A stretch of DNA of 64,000 nucleotides from Psychrobacter arcticus 273-4 (GTDB lineage Bacteria; Pseudomonadota; Gammaproteobacteria; Pseudomonadales; Moraxellaceae), in assembly GCF_000012305.1 (NCBI RefSeq), contig NC_007204.1, forward strand, positions 2,480,001 to 2,544,000. The letters run 5' to 3'. Shown piece after piece: positions 8,581-20,459 of the stretch (its first letter is position 1; every line of letters begins with the position of its first letter). The position numbers were made by a program, and so were the translations under genes. The notes below the pieces were generated by a model that made no database searches, was not told where the DNA came from, and worked only from the letters and a program-made list of their open reading frames with translations.

Positions 8581-10266
8581 TTACGCATCAAAATCACGCT
8601 CGCTCTTTTCTTGCGTCAATTCATCAGCCGCTAGGATTTGTGTCAGTGGCTTGATAGGCCATGTCATTACGAAGCGCGCGCCACCAAGGTCACGGCTCTC
8701 ATCAACCTTCATACGACCATTAAACCAAAAAGCAATGCGTGATACGATAGACAAGCCCAATCCGTAGCCACCTGAGGCACGTGTGCGGCTGTCGTCCAAG
8801 CGCGAGAATGGGATAAAGACCTTTTCACGATCGGCTTCTGGAATGCCGTGACCATCATCTTCAACACTGACAAAGGCATTGCCCTTTTTTACCCAAGCAC
8901 TGATGATAATTGTGGTCTCTGCATAGCGTAAGGCATTACCAGCCAAATTCTGAATCACTCGGTGTAAGTAACGTCTATCTGCGATCGCCTCTACTTTGGT
9001 ATTTGGCAGCTTGGTGACAATTTTAATCGGTTTGCCCAAGGCATTGGTTTCACGCTCAATTTGCTCAAGCAGCTCTCGAAGATTGACTGGCTCTAAATCT
9101 AGTTTGGGCGAGCCTTCTTCGAGTTTCGCATAGGTTAAAATCTCATCAATCAAACCATTGAGCGCTTCGATATCTTCATCAATAAAGTCACGCTGCATAA
9201 AACGCGAGTCCTCATCCTCAGTATCTGCCAGCATCTCGACAGCAAAGCGAATACGTGCAACTGGCGTACGCAATTCATGCGACACTGCACGAGTCAACTC
9301 TCGCTGCGACTCGATCAAACGCTTAATATGCGCCGTCATGGCATTAAAGGTCGCAGCTAAACGGGCGATTTCATCTTGCCCGATAACCTGTACCTGACTT
9401 TCAAGATTGCCTTTACTGACTTCATTAACACCGACTTGAATCAGTTGTAACTTGCGCTCAAGCGGGAAAATCAGTGCATACACACCCAAACTGATTAAAA
9501 ACATACTGATCAAAATCATACTGACAATCAAGTTTAGTGGAAACCAATTAAACAAAGGCACTGGACCAATTAAAATCGCCATATCACTAATTTCAGACGG
9601 CACAATAACTTTGATAGATGAGTTGCTTTTACTGGTATTGGTATCTTGTAATAAGATGACCACTTCATCACGGCGCAAGCGCGCCATCTGATCAGGATCT
9701 AAATCGAGCGCAGTTACCGCTTTAAACGCTAAAGGGAATGAAAACTTTTCTTCTAACTGCGCCAAACGTGCGCGCTTATCAGACAAGGTAATATAATAGG
9801 ACAAATCATCTAGCAAAAATACGGCAATAGCTCTGACTTGCTGTTCGGTCACTTGCGATATACGCGCAGTCAAAACACCTTGATTGTCTGGTAGGCGATA
9901 ATAGACGTCGGCAAAGGTCTGTTGACTCACATAGCGCACGACCGTGTTTTCTTTCTCAAAACGGCGCAGCTCACTGGCATTAAAGTCCACCTCATCAATG
10001 GACACAATCTTAAATTCTGAACCAAACAAGCTGCTGGCATCAGACAACCAATAATCACGCTGCACCTCGTTGTCTTGGTGAGCCAAACCCTCACTCACGA
10101 TATGAAACGCCCCTGTCGCCATGTTCTCACGATAAGATTGCACCCGCTCTTTATTGATGGTATCCATCAACAGCTGGGCAAACAATGCCACACACAAGCA
10201 GACTATCAATAGTCCTGCATAAATACGAACAAAAATACTGTGTTTGAGAGAAGAGACTAATGACAT
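8581..10266 (-). CDS. bfmS: BfmS-type sensor histidine kinase (RstB family)
   Basis: 561 residues from the ATG at 10266. An in-frame TTG five codons upstream is an alternative. Two membrane segments (about residues 10-35 and 240-265) flank a large periplasmic domain. HAMP follows, then the H-box RAVSHELRTPVARIRF (His330), N-box (NLAGNALRYAE), DDGHGIP and a GYGLGLSIV G2 box. It belongs with the regulator gene immediately upstream, which is very like Acinetobacter BfmR. BfmRS controls biofilm, surface structures and envelope stress in Acinetobacter; the same role here is inference. The gene is 250 bp downstream of bfmR, with a terminator in the gap, so the kinase is probably expressed less than, or separately from, the regulator. 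Confidence 0.88.
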   Translation of the reverse strand: MSLVSSLKHSIFVRIYAGLLIVCLCVALFAQLLMDTINKERVQSYRENMATGAFHIVSEGLAHQDNEVQRDYWLSDASSLFGSEFKIVSIDEVDFNASELRRFEKENTVVRYVSQQTFADVYYRLPDNQGVLTARISQVTEQQVRAIAVFLLDDLSYYITLSDKRARLAQLEEKFSFPLAFKAVTALDLDPDQMARLRRDEVVILLQDTNTSKSNSSIKVIVPSEISDMAILIGPVPLFNWFPLNLIVSMILISMFLISLGVYALIFPLERKLQLIQVGVNEVSKGNLESQVQVIGQDEIARLAATFNAMTAHIKRLIESQRELTRAVSHELRTPVARIRFAVEMLADTEDEDSRFMQRDFIDEDIEALNGLIDEILTYAKLEEGSPKLDLEPVNLRELLEQIERETNALGKPIKIVTKLPNTKVEAIADRRYLHRVIQNLAGNALRYAETTIIISAWVKKGNAFVSVEDDGHGIPEADREKVFIPFSRLDDSRTRASGGYGLGLSIVSRIAFWFNGRMKVDESRDLGGARFVMTWPIKPLTQILAADELTQEKSERDFDA

Positions 10267-10446
10267 ACGTGCCGTGACCAACCTGATGAATAAGAGTTAT
10301 CAATAGAAGAATACCTATCATAACCAATATAGGATAATATTTGCTGTGATAGGTATTAAATGATGATTAAACTGGTATATAAAATTATCGCTTAATTAAA
10401 CCACATAACGCAGCAATTAAGCTTAAAAACTTAATATTTAAACCCT

Positions 10447-10471
10447 AAAAAACCAGCTTCACGCTGGTTTC
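10447..10471 (-). terminator. Intrinsic terminator between bfmR and bfmS
   Basis: Perfect stem AAACCAGC / GCTGGTTT (10449-10469) with a 5-nt loop, followed on the minus strand by a run of six Ts. It lies downstream of the bfmR stop (10519) and upstream of bfmS. Confidence 0.85.
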
Positions 10472-10518
10472 TTATTACATAACAACAAACAGTTAAAGCT
10501 TATAGCGAAGATAGACGA

Positions 10519-11235
10519 TTAGTTGCCTTCTTTCACAAATAGATAGCCTTTACTACGTACGGTTTTGATACGTTTTGGATTTTCTGGATCATCACCGATC
10601 TTTGGACGAATGCGTGAGATACGTACGTCAATAGAGCGATCTTGACCGTCATACTCAATACCACGTAGGCGCTCAAAGATATCTTCACGCGATAAGATAC
10701 GTCCAGCATTAGAAGCAAGTAGCCATAATAAGTCATATTCAGCACTGGTGAAGTCTACCAACTCATCGCCTAGGTTCACTGAACGACCACCATTATCGAT
10801 GACCAATTCACCAAACTCTAAACGCTGCGGCACGTCTTCTGATGGTACATTCTCTGAGCGACGTAGTAACGCACGAATACGTGCTAATAGAACCCGTGGT
10901 TGAGCAGGCTTGGCAACATAATCGTCGGCACCCATCTCAAGACCCAATACCTGATCCATGTCTTCTGTGCGCGCAGTCAGCATCAAGATAGGATTTTGGT
11001 AATGTGGACGTACCTCACGGCAGACTGTCAAGCCATCGCTACCTGGAAGCATGACATCAAGTACGACCAAATCTGGCTGCTCATTGATAATACGACGAAT
11101 GGCACGATTACCATCCGTTTCAATCGCCACTTCTAGACCATTCTTGACCAAGTAATCTTGGGTCAACATGGCCAGACGCTCATCATCTTCAACAATCAAA
11201 ATTCGGGGGGTATTGTCATCATCATTCGTTATCAT
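10519..11235 (-). CDS. bfmR: BfmR-type response regulator (OmpR family)
   Basis: 238 residues. The receiver domain carries the acidic pocket (EDD at 16-18), phospho-acceptor Asp60 in LVVLDVMLPGSDG, Thr87 and Lys109 (YVAKP). A winged-helix DNA-binding domain follows (FTSAEYDLLWLLASNAG; RGIEYDGQDRSIDVRISRIR; VRSKGYLF). From memory the sequence is nearly identical to Acinetobacter BfmR over long stretches, including GNRAIRRII and DMDQVLGLEMGADDYVAKP. It is preceded by 529 bp without genes, which probably holds its promoter. Confidence 0.93.
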   Translation of the reverse strand: MITNDDDNTPRILIVEDDERLAMLTQDYLVKNGLEVAIETDGNRAIRRIINEQPDLVVLDVMLPGSDGLTVCREVRPHYQNPILMLTARTEDMDQVLGLEMGADDYVAKPAQPRVLLARIRALLRRSENVPSEDVPQRLEFGELVIDNGGRSVNLGDELVDFTSAEYDLLWLLASNAGRILSREDIFERLRGIEYDGQDRSIDVRISRIRPKIGDDPENPKRIKTVRSKGYLFVKEGN

Positions 11236-11689
11236 TGTTATATCCTCTAATACATCTCATTTAAAAGTAGTCAAAATAAGAGCAGTAAAATGCATAGCAC
11301 CACAAAATAGTGCGACTGCTGTTTATATAGCTGTTATAAACTTGGCAGCACAGTATACTATTAATCCTGCAGCTTCCTATACTATAGCTTATAGTCGGTA
11401 ACAAAACCTATAAACTACGACCATTAAAATTTTAGTTTACATCCAAAAATCATACCTTTTATCGTACTTAAAAAGTATCACATAACTTTTATTCACTCAC
11501 GACCGTTTTGTTATGTCTAAACCCTTAAACCATAAGCCAGATCATTAATAAAGCACGTAAAACAGCTCAACTCTATAGAACTTAGCAAACTATTTTCCAA
11601 CCCTTAATATAACCATATATTACCATTGTTGCTAGTGGCTTTTCGACTAAAAGCCAAAACCATCATTAGTCAATAAAACCATCAGCCAT
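11236..11689. other. Gene-free region between bfmR and the atp operon terminator
   Basis: About 450 bp of AT-rich DNA upstream of bfmR, presumably its regulatory region. The only pattern I see is TATAGTCGGT at 11390-11399, with ACTATA just before it. It matches one end of the 140-bp element family and could be a leftover end. No gene is evident. Confidence 0.4.
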
Positions 11690-11718
11690 AAAAAAACAGC
11701 CCATAAAGGACTGTTTTT
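11690..11718 (-). terminator. Terminator of the atp operon
   Basis: Stem AAAACAG-CC / GG-A-CTGTTTT with one bulge (about 11694-11716), followed on the minus strand by seven Ts. It lies 50-75 bp past the atpC stop. Confidence 0.75.
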
Positions 11719-11764
11719 TATTATTGCTTACAAGAGTAAATAATTACCCTTGCAGACAAAAAAA

Positions 11765-12181
11765 TTAAGCGCGATTTTTATACTTACGGATGGTCTGTAG
11801 CTGGGCGACAGACTCTGCCAATGATGCTAAAGCAGCATTGATTTGTACCGTATCTGATTGGTTGACCAGCATTTGCTCCGCTTTTTTACGCGCTTCAACG
11901 ATTTTGCTTTCGTCAAGATTGTGCGCACGCATGGCAGTATCTGCTAGTACTGTCACCATTTTTGGCTGTACTTCTAGTACGCCACCTGACACATAAATTA
12001 CTTCTTCTTCACCATTTGACGTTTGTACGCGCATTGCACCTGGTTTTAGCAAAGTAATAAGCGGGGTGTGACCTGGCAATATACCAATTTCGCCTTCGGT
12101 ACCACTGGCTATTAACATGCTAATTTCGCCTGAATACAACTCTTCACGAGCACTTACGATGCGACATTGTAACGTTGCCAT
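11765..12181 (-). CDS. atpC: F1 ATP synthase epsilon subunit
   Basis: 138 residues from MATLQCRIVSAREELYSGE. The N-terminal beta-barrel contains GEIGILPGHTPLIT and the C-terminal helical hairpin is alanine-rich. Epsilon is part of the central stalk and inhibits ATP hydrolysis. The ATG at 12181 has AAGGA before it; the open frame up to 12208 is not needed. Last gene of the atp operon. Confidence 0.97.
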   Translation of the reverse strand: MATLQCRIVSAREELYSGEISMLIASGTEGEIGILPGHTPLITLLKPGAMRVQTSNGEEEVIYVSGGVLEVQPKMVTVLADTAMRAHNLDESKIVEARKKAEQMLVNQSDTVQINAALASLAESVAQLQTIRKYKNRA

Positions 12182-12285
12182 ACTTAATTCCTTACGATCA
12201 AAACACAATCAAAACTGCGATGCATTACTGAGGAGTAGATATAAGGTTTATATTATACCTACTCGTTAGCCAATACGAATACAAC

Positions 12286-13737
<1,452 letters not shown>

Positions 13738-13769
13738 CTATATATAGTGGGTTTCATAAAGGGTTTCAA

Positions 13770-14651
13770 TTATGAAACAGCAGCAGCACCGCCAACGATT
13801 TCCGAGATTTCTCGGGTAATCGCCGCTTGACGCAGCTTGTTATAAACCAACTGTAAATCGTTAATTAGGTCACCAGCATTATCTGTCGCCGCTTTCATCG
13901 CAACCATACGTGAGGACTGCTCAGAGGCAATGTTTTCCATTACCGCTTGATACACAATCGACTCAATATAACGGCCGAGCAATTCGTCAATCAATGTTTT
14001 GATATCAGGCTCGTAGATATAATCCCAGCTCAGTTCTGTTTGAATGCCACTTTCTTCTTCAGCAAACGCACTATCTGGCAAAGGCACCAACTGATTGATA
14101 GTCGGCTTTTGGGTCATCGCATTCACAAACTTATTATAAACCACATAGATACGGTCTATTTTACCGTTACTGTAGTCCTCAAGCATGGCTTGAACTGGAG
14201 AGTTCAATTGCTCAAACGTTGGTTTGTCACCATAATCAGTTACGGCTGAGGTGACTTTACCACCAAAGTTTTTAAAGAAGCTGACGCCCTTGGCACCGAT
14301 AACAGCAAACTCAGCCTGTACAGACTGATCTTGATATTGCTGGATACTTTTTGTTAATGCTTTGAATAAGTTGATATTCAAACCACCCGCTAGACCACGG
14401 TCAGATGTGATGACAATATAGCCAACCTTATTCACTGGACGGTTTACCATATACGGATGTTTGTAATCTGATGAGGCATGCACCAAATGCGAAATAACCC
14501 GGCGCATACTATCAGCATACGGGCGACCCACTTCCATGCGCTCTTGGGCACGGCGCATTTTACTTGCTGCTACCATTTGCATAGCGCGAGTAATTTTTTG
14601 GGTACTTTTAATACTGGTGACTTTGGCACGTATCTCTTTTAAGCTTGCCAT
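13770..14651 (-). CDS. atpG: F1 ATP synthase gamma subunit
   Basis: 293 residues. The N-terminal helix is [20 protein letters not shown] and the C-terminal helix contains [23 protein letters not shown]; together they form the rotating coiled coil. The central domain has [11 protein letters not shown]. It is 50 bp upstream of atpD. It is separated from atpA by an unusual 261-bp gap. Confidence 0.98.
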   Translation of the reverse strand: MASLKEIRAKVTSIKSTQKITRAMQMVAASKMRRAQERMEVGRPYADSMRRVISHLVHASSDYKHPYMVNRPVNKVGYIVITSDRGLAGGLNINLFKALTKSIQQYQDQSVQAEFAVIGAKGVSFFKNFGGKVTSAVTDYGDKPTFEQLNSPVQAMLEDYSNGKIDRIYVVYNKFVNAMTQKPTINQLVPLPDSAFAEEESGIQTELSWDYIYEPDIKTLIDELLGRYIESIVYQAVMENIASEQSSRMVAMKAATDNAGDLINDLQLVYNKLRQAAITREISEIVGGAAAVS

Positions 14652-14785
14652 AATGATTCCAATATAAGAGGGTTAAAAAGCATGGGCGTATGCAACAATC
14701 GTTTGCTATAAAACACTGAACTATAAGAATAATGTCTTTAAATGTTGTGGCATGACGCGATCTTAGACCGTTGATGGTTAGCACA

Positions 14786-14831
14786 ATGGCGCTGCTGCCT
14801 TAATAAAAAGCTTATCAGACAACGCGCCACT
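14786..14831 (-). other. Long imperfect hairpin in the atpA-atpG gap
   Basis: Outer arms AGTGGCGC / GCGCCATT, a middle TGTC/GGCA and an inner TGATAA/TTATTA fold into one stem of about 18 pairs in the 261-bp untranslated stretch between atpA and atpG. There is no T-run. It could be an mRNA processing or stability site in the operon transcript. Confidence 0.5.
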
Positions 14832-14912
14832 GTATAATCTCTAGACTAATCATAATACTATCTAACGATAATACTATGGCTACAACCAATCAAACCGGCT
14901 TAACCCGTTAAA

Positions 14913-16457
14913 TTAATAACTGTGATTTTGTTTAAAAGTCTCTAAAGATAACTTTAAACGACCTGCGATATCATCATTATAATTCGCAGTATCATCAATC
15001 TCTTTCATTAAGTCGGCTTGCTCATCATGCATATAGCGTAAGTAAGCTTCTTCAAAAGAACCGATTTTTTCAACTGGTACGTCTGCTAAGAAACCTTCGT
15101 TTGAAGCATAGATAACAGCGGCTTGCTCAGAGATAGACATTGGCTGATATTGTTTTTGCTTCATCAGTTCAGTCACACGCTCACCATGATCAAGCTGTTC
15201 ACGAGTCGCATCATCAAGATCTGAGGCAAACTGAGCAAATGCTGCAAGTTCACGATACTGAGCTAGAGCAGTACGGATACCACCAGATAGCTTTTTGATA
15301 ATCTTAGTCTGAGCTGCACCACCAACACGCGATACCGAAATACCAGCGTTCACAGCCGGACGGATACCTGAGTTAAATAGGCTTGATTCTAAGAAAATCT
15401 GACCGTCAGTGATTGAAATCACGTTGGTTGGTACGAATGCAGATACGTCACCAGCTTGAGTTTCGATAATCGGTAGCGCGGTTAAAGAACCCGTTTTACC
15501 AACTACTTCACCATTGGTGAATTTTTCTACGTACGCCGCGTTTACGCGTGATGCACGCTCAAGTAAACGTGAATGTAGATAGAATACATCACCAGGATAC
15601 GCTTCACGACCTGGCGGACGACGTAATAGTAGTGAGATTTGACGATAAGCGACTGCTTGCTTTGATAAGTCATCAAATACAATTAGTGCATCTTCGCCGC
15701 GGTCACGGAAGTATTCGCCCATCGTACAACCTGAGTACGGTGCGATATATTGTAGTGCTGCTGGCTCTGATGCTGAAGCAACTACAACCGTAGTATATTC
15801 AAGGGCACCAGTTTGCTCAAGCTTACGTACAACGTTGGCAATGGTAGAGCGTTTCTGACCGATTGCGACGTATACACACTTAATGCCAGATGCTTTCTGT
15901 GCAATGATCGCATCGATAGCCATCGCGGTTTTACCCGTCTGACGGTCACCAATGATAAGCTCACGTTGACCACGACCGATTGGAATCATGGTATCAACAG
16001 ATTTATAACCTGTCATTACTGGCTGATCAACCGATTGACGATCGATAACGCCTGGAGCGATTTTTTCGACTTTGTCGGTCATTTTGGCATTAATAGGACC
16101 TTTGCCATCAATAGGGTTACCTAAAGCATCAACAACACGGCCTAGCAACTCAGGACCTACGGGTACTTCAAGGATACGACCAGTACAATAGGCTTTTTGA
16201 CCTTCTTGTAGTTTTAGGAAGTCACCCAGTACTACTGCGCCAACCGAATCACGCTCTAAGTTAAGCGCCATTCCGTAGACTTCACCTTCAAACTCAATCA
16301 TTTCGCCATACATGGCATCTTCAAGACCATGAATCTGCACGATACCGTCAGATACTTTGACAATCGTGCCTTCATTCTTTGCAGTTGCACCCGCATCAAG
16401 GTCTTGAATACGCTGCTTAATCAGGTTACTGATTTCCGCTGGATTCAATTGTTGCAT
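14913..16457 (-). CDS. atpA: F1 ATP synthase alpha subunit
   Basis: 514 residues. The P-loop is [13 protein letters not shown] near residue 170, with [17 protein letters not shown] (Walker B), [27 protein letters not shown] split over residues 283-309, and a sensor arginine region [17 protein letters not shown]. Alpha forms the non-catalytic nucleotide sites. The ATG follows AAGGAAACAAGG. Confidence 0.99.
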   Translation of the reverse strand: MQQLNPAEISNLIKQRIQDLDAGATAKNEGTIVKVSDGIVQIHGLEDAMYGEMIEFEGEVYGMALNLERDSVGAVVLGDFLKLQEGQKAYCTGRILEVPVGPELLGRVVDALGNPIDGKGPINAKMTDKVEKIAPGVIDRQSVDQPVMTGYKSVDTMIPIGRGQRELIIGDRQTGKTAMAIDAIIAQKASGIKCVYVAIGQKRSTIANVVRKLEQTGALEYTTVVVASASEPAALQYIAPYSGCTMGEYFRDRGEDALIVFDDLSKQAVAYRQISLLLRRPPGREAYPGDVFYLHSRLLERASRVNAAYVEKFTNGEVVGKTGSLTALPIIETQAGDVSAFVPTNVISITDGQIFLESSLFNSGIRPAVNAGISVSRVGGAAQTKIIKKLSGGIRTALAQYRELAAFAQFASDLDDATREQLDHGERVTELMKQKQYQPMSISEQAAVIYASNEGFLADVPVEKIGSFEEAYLRYMHDEQADLMKEIDDTANYNDDIAGRLKLSLETFKQNHSY

Positions 16458-16549
16458 TGCCTTGTTTCCTTTAATTTATGATAACCCGCCCACTGACGTA
16501 AATGCTCTTATATCACGCATGCTTAATTAAGCTACGTTAATGATTGGCA

Positions 16550-17173
16550 TTAGGCCGTTAGCTGTGTTTTTAACTGTTGTAACTTGCCGCGCATCGAATC
16601 ATCGATGACTTTGTCACCGACTTTGATCGTAACGCCTGCCAAAAGACTGGCATCCACCGACTCATGAATCACTACGCTAGCATTTAGCGAAGCAGCAAGA
16701 CGTGCTTGCAGCATATCACGCTGATCATCGGTTAATGGATAAGCAGAGGTCACATAAGCGTCAAGCTGCTTTAAGCTTACTGCCTTGTGACGGCGATAAT
16801 GCTCATAAACTTCAGGAAGCAGCGCCAGACGCTCTTGTTCTGATAACTGTTTAACGAAGTTACTAAATGCTACTGATACTTTTGGATAGCTGGCGTTGCT
16901 GTCAGGGCGAACCCCTTTAGTTGCATCTAATAACTGCTTAAAAGCAGAATCATTAGCGCTAGCTACTTGCGTATCATAAAGATCGACCAAAGCAGCTGAC
17001 TTATGCTCAGCAGAAACAGCTGGATTGTCTAGCCAAGTACTAAACGACTTGTCATTGACAACGGTGGCGGCAACAAACAAGAAGTCTTCCCACTCATTTA
17101 CTGCCCCGTTTTCATTGGCATAGTCAAACGCGGCTTTAGCGTACGGTCGTGCTAAGGTTGATAAGTCAGCCAT
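16550..17173 (-). CDS. atpH: ATP synthase delta subunit (OSCP-like stator)
   Basis: 207 residues, starting [19 protein letters not shown], the usual delta N-terminus. It ends with [24 protein letters not shown], the conserved C-terminal segment. It links F1 to the b subunits. It is longer than the common 178 residues because of inserts in the middle. It is 14 bp after atpF and 92 bp before atpA. Confidence 0.97.
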
Positions 17174-17186
17174 TATATCCTCACAA

Positions 17187-17657
17187 TTACAGCTTCGCCG
17201 CCAGTTGGTCTAGCATACTGGCATGTTTTTGCACATCGACTTTGTCTTGCAAAATCTTTTCTGCACCAAGTACAGCCAATTCAGCAACTTGGGCACGTAA
17301 TGACTCACGCGCTTGATTGATTTCTTGGTCGATAGCCGCTTGTGCTTGTTGGCGAATGCGCTCGCCTTCCACTTGGGCTTGCGATTTTGCATCTTCAACA
17401 AGTTGATTGGCGCTTTTGTTTGCTTGCTCGATCAGAGCAGCAGCTTTAGTCTTTGCAAGATCAAGCTCCTGCTGTACATCTCGCTCCGCGGTCGCCAAAT
17501 CTGCTTTTGCTTTTTCTGCGGCATTTAAGCCTTCAGCAATTTTACGCTGACGGTCATTAATAGCGCCGATAAGTGGTGGCCACACGAATTTCATGCAGAA
17601 CATCACAAAGATTGCAAAAGCAATGGCTTGACCGATGAGGGTAGAATTGATATTCAC
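17187..17657 (-). CDS. atpF: Fo ATP synthase subunit b
   Basis: 156 residues: one N-terminal membrane helix ([20 protein letters not shown]) and a long charged, alanine-rich helix that forms the peripheral stalk. The start codon is GTG, preceded by GAGGTGAT at good spacing. Confidence 0.98.
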
Positions 17658-17774
17658 GTGATCACCTCTTTGTTAATGAAAAATCAGTTTCATTGATCAT
17701 ATTTGATAGCCAAACTTTGGCTATGGTTAAGATACAAACTTTGACTACCAAACATTTACAACTGAGCTTTCTGA

Positions 17775-18041
<267 letters not shown>

Positions 18042-18056
18042 CTATTGAATGTCTAA

Positions 18057-18935
<879 letters not shown>

Positions 18936-19125
18936 TTATTAGTCAACGATTTACTCAACTACCAAAAAATACGGTTGTCATCTGATGAGGTCTTTAACGC
19001 TTGCAGCTGCATCGTTTCAATGCAGCTAAACAAACGATGCTAAAGCGCCTCTGTAAACAATAACATCCAACCCATAGTTCTGTTACTTATGCTAAATTTG
19101 CTAGCTGATGATAAATTTTAGCTAT

Positions 19126-19162
19126 CAAAAAAGGGCTTATGATAATTCAGTAATAGCCCTTT
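19126..19162 (-). terminator. Probable intrinsic terminator downstream of atpI
   Basis: Arms AAAGGGCT (19130-19137) and AGCCCTTT (19155-19162) with a 17-nt loop, followed on the minus strand by a run of Ts. It lies between atpI and atpB, which would uncouple the two. Confidence 0.65.
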
Positions 19163-19360
19163 ACACGTGTACGCAAAATTCTTATGTATATGTTTACTTA
19201 ATGCTGTTTTTTCACAGTCGACGCTCAATACAGCGCTAATAAGTAAAATATTTAGCTGCATATAGTAATGCAAGGTTGTATTCGTGTAAAGTCAATTGTG
19301 ACTTTTTTATCCGCTGTATGAATAAGTTAGCTGCTAGTGGCGTTTAACGCCGTTGCTTTG

Positions 19361-19397
19361 CATCTATACTTAAATTGTAACAATTTAAGTATAGATG
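19361..19397. repeat. 37-bp perfect palindrome with a 3-nt centre
   Basis: CATCTATACTTAAATTG, then TAA, then the exact 17-nt reverse complement (19381-19397). It lies about 440 bp upstream of atpB and 240 bp past the atpI stop. There is no T-run and no GC-rich base, so it is not a standard terminator. It could be a regulator site or a cruciform-forming element. Confidence 0.85.
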
Positions 19398-19636
19398 GTA
19401 GTAAAAGCCCATTTCGCGCTCCCCTACCCGCACATTACTGCACGCTACCTTATATCAAACGCTCATATCACGATTGTTGGTACTGTCCTGTTGGTACTAT
19501 CCTAAAGACAATTATGATGCTTCGACTTTTTAAAATCAGTCATAGAGAAGCTGTACGGCAGGGTGACTTGCTGAGCGCAATGAATACTGTAACTATGTAT
19601 ATAATTATCATTGTATATAGTTATCATTTATTGACA

Positions 19637-20035
19637 CTAGCGTATATGCCACAACATCCAACTGTGACTAATTTGCATTACCATAAAACCGATAAACAGC
19701 GCTGGCGCAGATAGGGGTTGTACGGTAATAAAAATTAGTGCGAAACCAAACACGGTCAATAGCCATTTGGCCATCTGACCCCGATAAAGCTGGCTAACAA
19801 TATGTTGGCGCGCGCGATAACCGGTATACCAAAAGATAAAAAAAGCAAAGACCGCTTGTGTGGCAAAACTAAGCAATGCACCAATAGCGGTGCTTTTTGC
19901 GACAGTCAGCGCACTGTGCAGCCAAATCGTATCTAAAAGCCAAGCAATAATAATAAGGATAAATAGTATCCATGCTTGGCGTTTGATATAAATGCCAATT
20001 TTATCTTTTTGTGTGCGTTTGGCAGGCTTGGTCAT
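19637..20035 (-). CDS. atpI: ATP synthase accessory subunit I
   Basis: 132 residues with four predicted membrane helices. Its position upstream of atpB and the segment GQMAKWLLTVFGFALIF fit AtpI, which helps c-ring assembly and may carry Mg2+. Sequence conservation in this family is low, so the call leans on topology and context. The ATG at 20035 has AGGA 7 nt before it, so the open frame extending to 20107 is unlikely to be used. Unusually, it is 713 bp away from atpB. Confidence 0.82.
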   Translation of the reverse strand: MTKPAKRTQKDKIGIYIKRQAWILFILIIIAWLLDTIWLHSALTVAKSTAIGALLSFATQAVFAFFIFWYTGYRARQHIVSQLYRGQMAKWLLTVFGFALIFITVQPLSAPALFIGFMVMQISHSWMLWHIR

Positions 20036-20147
20036 CGGTATTCCTATAGCCTTAAACATTTTGATAATGTCGCATCGTTGCAACACTATTATCCGTGAAT
20101 GGCTCACTCTACAGATGTTACCTTTTAACCAAAATTAAACGCCATTT

Positions 20148-20176
20148 ATTATAGGGAGCGAGCCCTTTTTAAGCAA
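20148..20176 (-). promoter_or_regulatory. Sigma-70 promoter upstream of atpI
   Basis: On the minus strand: TTGCTT (20176-20171), exactly 17 bp, then a perfect TATAAT (20153-20148). This gives an untranslated leader of about 105 nt for atpI. Confidence 0.65.
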
Positions 20177-20261
20177 GTAAAATATATCTTTTATCAGTCA
20201 CCTAGCTCAATCATCAATCATTCCGATACTTACAAGTATATCACCGGTCTTTTACCTAAAC

Positions 20262-20399
20262 TATAGTTGAAATGCTTTAAAGTCGCTACCGTATTGCTGG
20301 TGTAAATTTTTTGCAGCCTCTGTCTGCGTAGGCACAGCAAGCAAGAAAAATTTGCACCAGCAGTACGTGTTGTATCGATATTACTTTTCACCGACTATA
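20262..20399 (-). repeat. 140-bp palindromic element, copy A (reverse orientation)
   Basis: Begins TATAGTTGAAA and ends ACCGACTATA; 138 bp. It is the reverse of the other near-full copies. It contains the stem arms CTGGTGTAAATTTTTT / AAAAATTTGCACCAG around the conserved core (rc of TTGCTTGCTGTGCCTACG). It lies between the znuA stop and the atpI promoter. Confidence 0.92.
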
Positions 20400-20459
20400 T
20401 ATCCCCGTCTTTAGCGACTCTTAACTAACGGTTTCAATCATTTATTTTAATGATCCCAT

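Noticed and set aside
19337..19714. A 125-codon plus-strand frame in the atpI-atpB gap
   Set aside because: It overlaps the atpI 3' end, begins just before the palindrome, lacks a ribosome site and has no protein-like pattern.
20262..20399. Palindromic repeats considered simply as transcription terminators
   Set aside because: They have long conserved non-stem sequence and terminal repeats, some lie in leaders upstream of genes, and separate genuine terminators occur next to them (for example at 27209-27240).
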